The position numbers and the translations under genes are program-made. The notes under the pieces were generated by a model, which saw nothing but the letters and a program-made list of their open reading frames with translations, had not been told where the DNA came from and searched no databases. Positions 58,288 to 64,000 of a DNA stretch of 64,000 nt are shown piece after piece. Source of the DNA: Bryoerythrophyllum caledonicum. Its lineage: Eukaryota > Streptophyta > Bryopsida > Pottiales > Pottiaceae. The stretch spans positions 4,686,168 to 4,750,167 of the forward strand of contig OZ020522.1 of the NCBI GenBank assembly GCA_963971425.1, written 5' to 3'. Numbering within the stretch: position 1 is the first letter of the stretch; the number at the start of each line of letters is the position of its first letter.

Positions 58288-58667
58288 TATCGTGCTGAGC
58301 ATCCCTCGGGTCGGGAGATGTTCTATAATGATCAGAAGACGTGTGGTCAGGCTGCGAGTATTTGTAACGCAATTCAAGCCTATCAGAATCTCCGTTCCTA
58401 ATGTGGTTGGAAGCGCTTAGATCCTTAATACACTTTAGGTCGAATGGAGCTAAAGTGTTTCGTTTGACTGCAACTCGATTTTGTAAATTTTGTTGGGCCG
58501 TGTTTTGTATATATTTTTTGATAATACAAATGGTGATGTTTCTCCACCGAATTTATTGTGCGGATTGGATACCTACTGCTGGTGGAATGTCGTCCTTTTT
58601 TTAATGTTTGGAATTTTATCTATTGTTCTGAGGTATGTGAGTGTCACTTTTGTTGAAATTTCTACAG

Positions 58668-59522
58668 GGCTGTGATTGTCGGGCGTCCGTGGATTCCTTG
58701 TTGGGTCCACATGAGTTCGCCCTTTCCCTTCGGAGTAAAGGGCTTTTGTTGCACTCTGCTGCAACCGCGCAATCAACCATGGATTATTCGACCATGGCAG
58801 TGGACGACGGAGTTGTTGAAAGCCCTATTGCGCGGGAGCCAATTCATGAAATGAACAATTCACCTTCGCCGCAGTGGCCTCGTTTAGTTCCGGGGTCTCC
58901 GCCCCTAAACTTGGATAATTGTATTCCGGCAAAGCGTATTCTCTATGACGGTTTAAGGGATGCCACTCACCAACACTCGCTCACGGTGCGTGTTATGCTG
59001 ACCTCCAAGTTATTGCACTATTGAGTCGTTCTTGCCTAGAGAGTCTTGGTTTGTTGTTGAGGTACCTTGCACTCTTGTAGTTTTGCTTCATTTGAGCTTG
59101 TTTTTGTGCATTGGATATTAAATGTGCTCTGTGAATTTCACCTTCTGCATTTTAGCTCCATTTGAGCTAAAGTGCACTAGGATGGATCTTGATGATACAG
59201 TTTTTTGGTGTTGTCGTGTAGGTGTATTCGACCTAAAGTGTATTTGTTTGGATTGTTTGTGGCGCCTATTGTGCAGGAACCATCTGGTAAATGTCTTCGC
59301 CCCCGTATTCTCTCAAGAAATGCTGCTGGAATCACATGCTCTCCTTCTGCTCCCACCCGCCGTCACTTGCTGCCCAAATCAAACACGGACGAGGTGCGAA
59401 GGCGGGGTTTGCAGCGTCTTCTTGAGAGTCCATTAATGCAAGAGAATGGCGCAACATGGACTCGGCAACGTCAGAGGGCTTTTCTGAAGACGCGTATAGA
59501 GGCTTATGGAGGGACTTCCTAG
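58668..59522 (+). CDS. Two further exons or a small downstream gene in C
   Basis: Segments 58668-58985 and 59277-59522 each start after a good acceptor, and the first ends at a donor (CTCACG|GTGCG). Both are phase 0. Together they give about 187 residues ending EAYGGTS (including PRLVPGSPPLNLDN and KCLRPRILSRNAAG). I recognise no domain. They may be 3' exons of the cargo gene by alternative splicing around the HAD exon, but I found no strong in-phase donor there, or they may be a separate small gene. The intron between them again contains a palindrome (TTTTAGCTCCATTTGAGCTA near 59150), and another lies upstream near 58431. Confidence 0.45.
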
Positions 59523-59782
59523 AATGTTTGATTAGTAATAGGGCGATTGTGGTTTGCGTCGAGGTAAATGAGTGTTGTGTGTGACTTTTTTCATGGAGTT
59601 TTGAATAAAGCTTGGATTAATAGTATATGCTTCCTTTATCGTTACCACTTTTTTGGACGATAAGCTATTTTGGTCCATCCATGGTAAAAAATACAGTATT
59701 CTTGATACATTGTTTTTATGCTTTGCACTACAAATGTTTATATTTATTGATACTTCAACAACCATATTTCTCCATAGTCATG

Positions 59783-59812
59783 GAAATTTCCCAATATAAC
59801 GAATATGGTGTT
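59783..59812 (-). repeat. Right terminal inverted repeat of element C
   Basis: On the minus strand it reads AACACCATATTCGTTATATT then GGGAAATTT, the inverse of the left end. The target duplication TAAA follows at 59813-59816. Confidence 0.9.
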
Positions 59813-59816
59813 TAAA

Positions 59817-61929
59817 GGTAAAGTTTTTGTTTTTAAGATGTCTGTTGATCGTCCAGGTAGTGGTGTTGACCTTGTAAAGCGTATGCAAGCCGGGGGGGAT
59901 CTCCAAGATTGTTGGTTGATGTTTGATCATGTAAAGCGAGTGAAGGATTGGACTACCATGGCATGCCATGTCTATGATAGTAAGTATTGTAGAGTCATGA
60001 CAATCGCCATGTGCGACATGCAATCGGAGGACGTTGAAGCCCAGCAACTGTTTTGGGAGAATTTGAATGGCACAATGAAGAACCACGGGCTAGAGGAGAC
60101 AAATTTCAAAGGCTTTATGGCAGATAGTGCTGGAGCGAATTGGCACGCCGTCCGGCGAGTTTATGGCTCCGGCGACAAGGAGAAGCCTATGGATAACAAA
60201 GAACGGACTTGCTTATTTCATTGGACCAAATGTCTTCAGCGAGCCACCAACAAAAACATTCTACCCAGCTTCAGAGAGCAACACATCGCCCTTTGCAAAG
60301 TCTGGAAGAACGCAAAGACTCAAGAGGAGGCTGAAGCGCAGTACAACGTAATTCGTGCATGGTGGGTGTCTTCTGGTGCCACAACCGAAACTGGTCGTCG
60401 TGCCCTAGAGGATTGGATGGCGTTCTGGCACTTTCGATATCGACAATGGGGCGGTGCTATGCAACTTGTAAGCCCTCTTTACCCATTACTTTTAAAAACT
60501 CCCATGTTCAATATAAGTGAGACTTTTGATCATTTTTGTGACATTTATTGTACTTTCTCAGGATCTCACGCTTGACGAGAGAGCCGACATGCCTTCCTGC
60601 AACCTTGCGGAAACAGTCCACAACCGGTGGCTGCAACAATCTGGAAATACAATGACATGTTTGTACGCGGCAACCGTGGACGACCTCATTCGTGCTTTCA
60701 TGCAGATCACTATGTATCGGACATGGTTGAAGGGTGGCACGTTTGGTAAAGGCCCGGACAAAGGTACGCTTCGTTTGCGGTCTGCGCAACGTTCAGGTGA
60801 TCCTAAACTCATTGCTGAGGCTGTTAGGAACTTTCCTGGGGCTGAGGATCTACTAACCAGGACGGACGGCTTAGAAGGAGCAGAAATTTTTGGGTCCACC
60901 AAGCGCAAGCTTGACATGCCACCTGGGTCTGCCCATGATTCCCACAGATCTGATACGGTAAATTACTCTATCCCCCGTGATGGCCGAAGGGTGACTCGAG
61001 CGCGTATTGAAGAAGCCTTCACCAGACAAGACTTTGGAGTCCAACATACAACATCCGTTTTGGAATCGGATTGTGATCCATCGAAGTGGCACATTGCCCG
61101 CCTCTCAAAAAAGTCTGCTCGAAAATGCCAAGCCTTGCAAGCTCACACTAGTGAGGAGTGCAACACTAAGGTTGGGCGTGGCAGTCATGGGACTCCAGCC
61201 CCCACATATGCTGGTATGAAGAAAGATTACAGATCACCACGGAATGTCTCAGCTGAATTCTGGTTTTGTCCCGATGACATTAATCGTTGTGTGAAGGGGT
61301 CGAAAAAACCATTTGTGGTTGATTGGCCAGCAATTCCAATGACTTGGCCTGTGAAGCTTGGCACTAATTTAACAGTGCAGGAGGTACAAGCGTTGGAAGA
61401 AGTAGGTTTCCAGTTGCAGCAGCGTGGAGTTCTTTCACCACGAAGACAATTCCAAGTGTCTATGGACATGCCCCTTCCGCGATCGCACTTTCCTATTCCA
61501 GTGAACCCGAATTCTTACCACACCTTTCGAAACGGCTATGCGATTCGTAGAACAACAGATGTTCCAACAACTGAGCAACGCAACAAGTGGTCAAGCGCCG
61601 CTCTTATGAATAATTGTTACGTCTCCAACCTCTATGCCATACCGTATCCCGGATGGGGATGCGTTATCACTCTTCATTCAGGAAAGGACAAGTCCTATTG
61701 CATCACCTTCACAGACCTTCCGGGGTGTTCATGCCCTGATTTTTTGAAGATGCAATCGGAGGCATTGGGAAAGAAGGGACAATGGAAGTATTGCAAGCAT
61801 GTCTATTACATCTTACGTTACCTTTGTAAAATGGATTACAAAGAGGACTTATTCATACATGCTCCAAGCTACAGCTTCAACGAAGTCATGCGGATTCTAG
61901 AGCTTGCAAACATTGCCGAACAAGAGTAA
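59817..61929 (+). CDS. MULE transposase of element A, C-terminal part
   Basis: The exons are 59817-60467 and 60562-61929, with a GT-AG intron at the same site as in element B. The part begins GKVFVFKMS, directly continuing FPGQSK at 40062. Catalytic core: CWLMFDHVKRVKDW (first acid), FMADSAGANW (second acid, present here but lost in B), CLFHW, and EEAEAQYNVIRAWW (candidate third acid). A C-terminal SWIM zinc finger reads CSCPDF ... YCKHVYYIL (about 61730-61820). All recognisable motifs are intact; the only obvious damage is the 19.75-kb insertion of element C. Confidence 0.9.
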
Positions 61930-62611
61930 GAAACGAAATGATGTCGTATTTCTCGAAAAAATCTACAATCTTAGATTGCTCAGACGTAGTTGCAGATTCG
62001 TAGACGTGCACGTGAATTTAGTTCATGTACTTATTGAGTTTGTTATGATTTGTTAATTGGCGTACTTCACATATACTACCATACGCAATGGAGAGTTTTG
62101 TACTAGTTGAATTCAAAGTGGAGACTATGAACCTTTTCTAAAAATCCCTTTGGATTTATGTAAGTGATCCCATTTACTGCCCATGTGATGATCTTGTAAT
62201 ACGTGGATGATATCCAAGTAATGCCTATGTGATACCCGTTATAAACCTAGGCAATACCCTTTTGATACCTATGTAATACCCTGCAGTATACCTTGTATCC
62301 AAATTAGTGGATATTTATACATAATAAATTTTGTCATGCCTAAACCAACATTTTAAACCTGATGTACAAGATTTAAATGTGATCATTCTAAATTTAAAAA
62401 TAGTAGACGTAGATTGTAACAAAAGCACAAGAAGAGAAGAAGGCCCAATAGTCCAAAAAAATTGTTCCACAAGTGACCACGGTTATAGGGTATTTACTTA
62501 ATTTAGCAATTAGAAAAGAAAAGTGCTCCAAAATTCATAGTTTTGCCCAAATTGCCGAAAATTTCACACTTAAAAAAAAAACTGTGATTTTTTTCCAGTT
62601 TTCAGAGTTTT
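61930..62611. other. Right subterminal region of A, no gene seen
   Basis: Contains short repeats of TGATACCTATGTAATACC type (about 62160-62290). It probably includes the transposase 3' untranslated region. Confidence 0.5.
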
Positions 62612-62664
62612 GTACGCTCGCCGCTCGCCGCTCACCGCTCATCGCTCACAAGATAGCGTCGCTG
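62612..62664 (-). repeat. Right terminal repeat of element A
   Basis: Read outward on the plus strand, units GCTCGCC-GCTCGCC-GCTCACC-GCTCATC-GCTCAC lead into AAGATAGCGTCGC. The inverse (GCGACGCTATCTTG then TGAGCG units) matches B's AGCTATTTTG then TGAGCC units. The exact outer base is uncertain by a few positions because the left partner is outside the window. Confidence 0.75.
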
Positions 62665-64000
62665 CTTAATACCTTGGCACATCCCGGAGGATGACTTCCC
62701 TGGTACCTTAGTTACCGGTTATAAGTAACCACAAGTGTTTCAGTTAAACTCTGTTGAGCTTCAGAGTAGTTTTCCGGTAAGTTTTTACGGTGCCCGGAAA
62801 GTCATTGCCCTCCGTTCTTGCAGTTCAGAGGCCACAATATCCACAATCTAACCCTACACCTTAAAAGAGTTAACAAGGTCGTAGCCGGTTTACCGGTCTT
62901 TACAATCAACCGAGAGCTTGTCTCGGTAAACCGATCACACAAGCCCGGGTTCCAACTACAACCACACCCAATGAATCAAACCAAGAAGATACAAGACTTA
63001 CAACAAGTTAGTACTAAGCAAATCATATGAGCAAAACAACTTTCCACGGGGATGGTCGGAACTCGTCTACTCCAAGGGTAATAACCCCGGAATCCTCCGG
63101 ACTCAGGCTTAGCCGGAATCTCTTCCGGTGTATCGAAAGGGAGGATATCACCCTCCTCGCCACCAATCCTAACACTTCTCACTTAAGGGACGCTATCATA
63201 AATAGCCGTGGCCGGGCTTCTCGGATCCCATCCGATAGAGCAACTCTTCCCGGTCTCACCGGTGAATGGTCAAGAGCATAGATCCCGGATCTCACTCCAT
63301 CTTCTAACCTAGATATCCCTACACCTTCGGGATGTCTCTACTCACACTCAATCACATAATACACAACAAGTCACGACCTTGCACACCTAGCAAAGACACA
63401 TTAGGAAGACTAAACTCTCTTCCGGTTTACTCACACAAGCTCAACAAAGACTCTACACACAAACAATGAAGGCAAGACACGAGCAAATCAACAAAGATAA
63501 GAGTACTTGACACAAAAGCCCAAGGCACCTTAAGTACACAAAGAGTACTAGCTACCCTCCAAAACTAAATCCCCAAAGATGAAAATAGCATTTAGAGCGT
63601 GCACTAAAGTCAATAGTTACCCTCCAAACTAGATCCCTAAAAGATGGAAATGGCATCTAGAGAGTGCACTAAAGTCAATAGCTACCCTCTAAAAGTAGAT
63701 CCACTAAAAGAAAAAACGGCATCTAGATCCTAAAATCAAAGATAGCCTAGTCACCGGCGGATTACCAATAGACCGGTAAACCGAAAGACTCTCGGTCCCG
63801 GGACCGCTGAACCTTTTCCTATTAAAAGTAAGTAGCCGGAGAAACCACTCAAGTGGTAATGACCCGGTGCGCAATGGGCCCCATTGACATCACTATTCTC
63901 ACCCTAGTCTTTAAATCTAGCAACTTAAAACAACATCCCACCAATTCGTGGGATAAATGATAAATCAACAATAACACATAACATATAACAAAGGGTCAAC
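62665..64000. other. Flank outside element A, no gene recognised
   Basis: Rich in CCGG and ACCGGTAAACCG-type motifs (near 62888, 62925, 63765). No supported coding region. It may be host DNA or part of another repeat. Confidence 0.4.
63548..63735. repeat. Tandem repeat, three copies of about 65 bp
   Basis: TACCCTCCAAAACTAAATCC-type units begin near 63551, 63617 and 63681, each followed by a GATGGAAATGGCATCTAGA-like segment and GTGCACTAAAGTCAATAG. Confidence 0.75.

Larger units (their letters stand above)
40063..59812. mobile_element. Sola-like DNA transposon C (19.75 kb)
   Basis: Inverted ends of about 30 bp (left AACACCGTATTCGTTATATT; right end the inverse, with one A/G difference in this span) are flanked by the 4-bp duplication TAAA (40059-40062 and 59813-59816). 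Removing C and one TAAA restores the element A transposase reading (…GQSK|GKVFVFK…), which confirms the borders. A 4-bp AT-rich duplication together with a DUF7869-type transposase fits the Sola superfamily. Cargo: the transposase gene (minus) and a long ParB-like/methyltransferase-like/HAD gene (plus), again divergent. A smaller relative with the same ends lies inside it at 47356-47592. Confidence 0.85.
1..62664. mobile_element. Mutator-like element A (outer host element; left end outside window)
   Basis: This is the oldest layer of the nest. Its right end near 62664 has GCTCRCC-type tandem units followed by a GATAGCG core, matching the inverted ends of element B. It contains a minus-strand ParB/methyltransferase gene (38045 down to 1 and beyond) and a plus-strand MULE transposase gene (38614-61929), read away from each other. 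Both genes are interrupted: the cargo gene by element B (791-33399) and the transposase by Sola-like element C (40063-59812). With those removed, about 10 kb of A lies in the window. The left end is not visible, so its total size and target duplication are unknown. Confidence 0.8.

Noticed and set aside
40059-59816. piggyBac or CACTA assignment for element C
   Set aside because: The duplications are TAAA and TTAT, not a fixed TTAA or 3 bp; the ends begin AACACC, not CACTA; and the transposase has the DUF7869-type pattern.

Overview
The window is nuclear DNA of a land plant or a close streptophyte relative. The signs are spliced genes with ordinary GT-AG introns, a degenerate TTTAGGG telomere-type tract, a Ty3/gypsy LTR element, a tRNA-derived SINE, Helitron and MITE sequences, and three large cut-and-paste DNA transposons. 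I cannot name the species. I recognise no ordinary host gene. Almost everything belongs to nested transposons.

Layout. An outer Mutator-like element (A) starts left of the window and ends near 62664. Its cargo gene (minus strand, ParB-like plus DNA methyltransferase family) is split by a second, related Mutator-like element (B, 791-33399, 9-bp target duplication). A's transposase gene (plus strand) is split by a Sola-like element (C, 40063-59812, 4-bp target duplication TAAA). Element B carries a decayed transposase (5449 to 1626), a ParB/methyltransferase gene (6050-15619), a SINE, and a young Ty3/gypsy LTR element (19804-32982, duplication GAAGT). Element C carries a Sola/DUF7869-type transposase (43902 to 41071), a small relative of itself (MITE, 47356-47592, duplication TTAT), a Helitron, another MITE, and a long cargo gene (51331-58287) with a ParB-like region, a degenerate methyltransferase-like region, a coiled coil and an FCP1-like HAD phosphatase domain.

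Main observation. Elements from two unrelated transposon superfamilies share one plan: a transposase gene and a ParB-like/methyltransferase cargo gene, divergently transcribed. Each element also has its own family of palindromes, placed mostly in cargo-gene introns: GTGCCGCTAGCGGCAC in B; a 26-bp palindrome around GGATCC, in a 126-bp tandem array, in A; and TTTAGCTC-n-GAGCTAAA sites throughout C. A ParB-like protein next to dedicated palindromes recalls ParB/parS. A methyltransferase next to palindromes recalls a modification enzyme and its target. Either reading is inference; the gene order, domains, target duplications and palindromes are read from the sequence.

Intron-exon structures were read by eye from splice signals, phase continuity and comparison of copies A, B and C.
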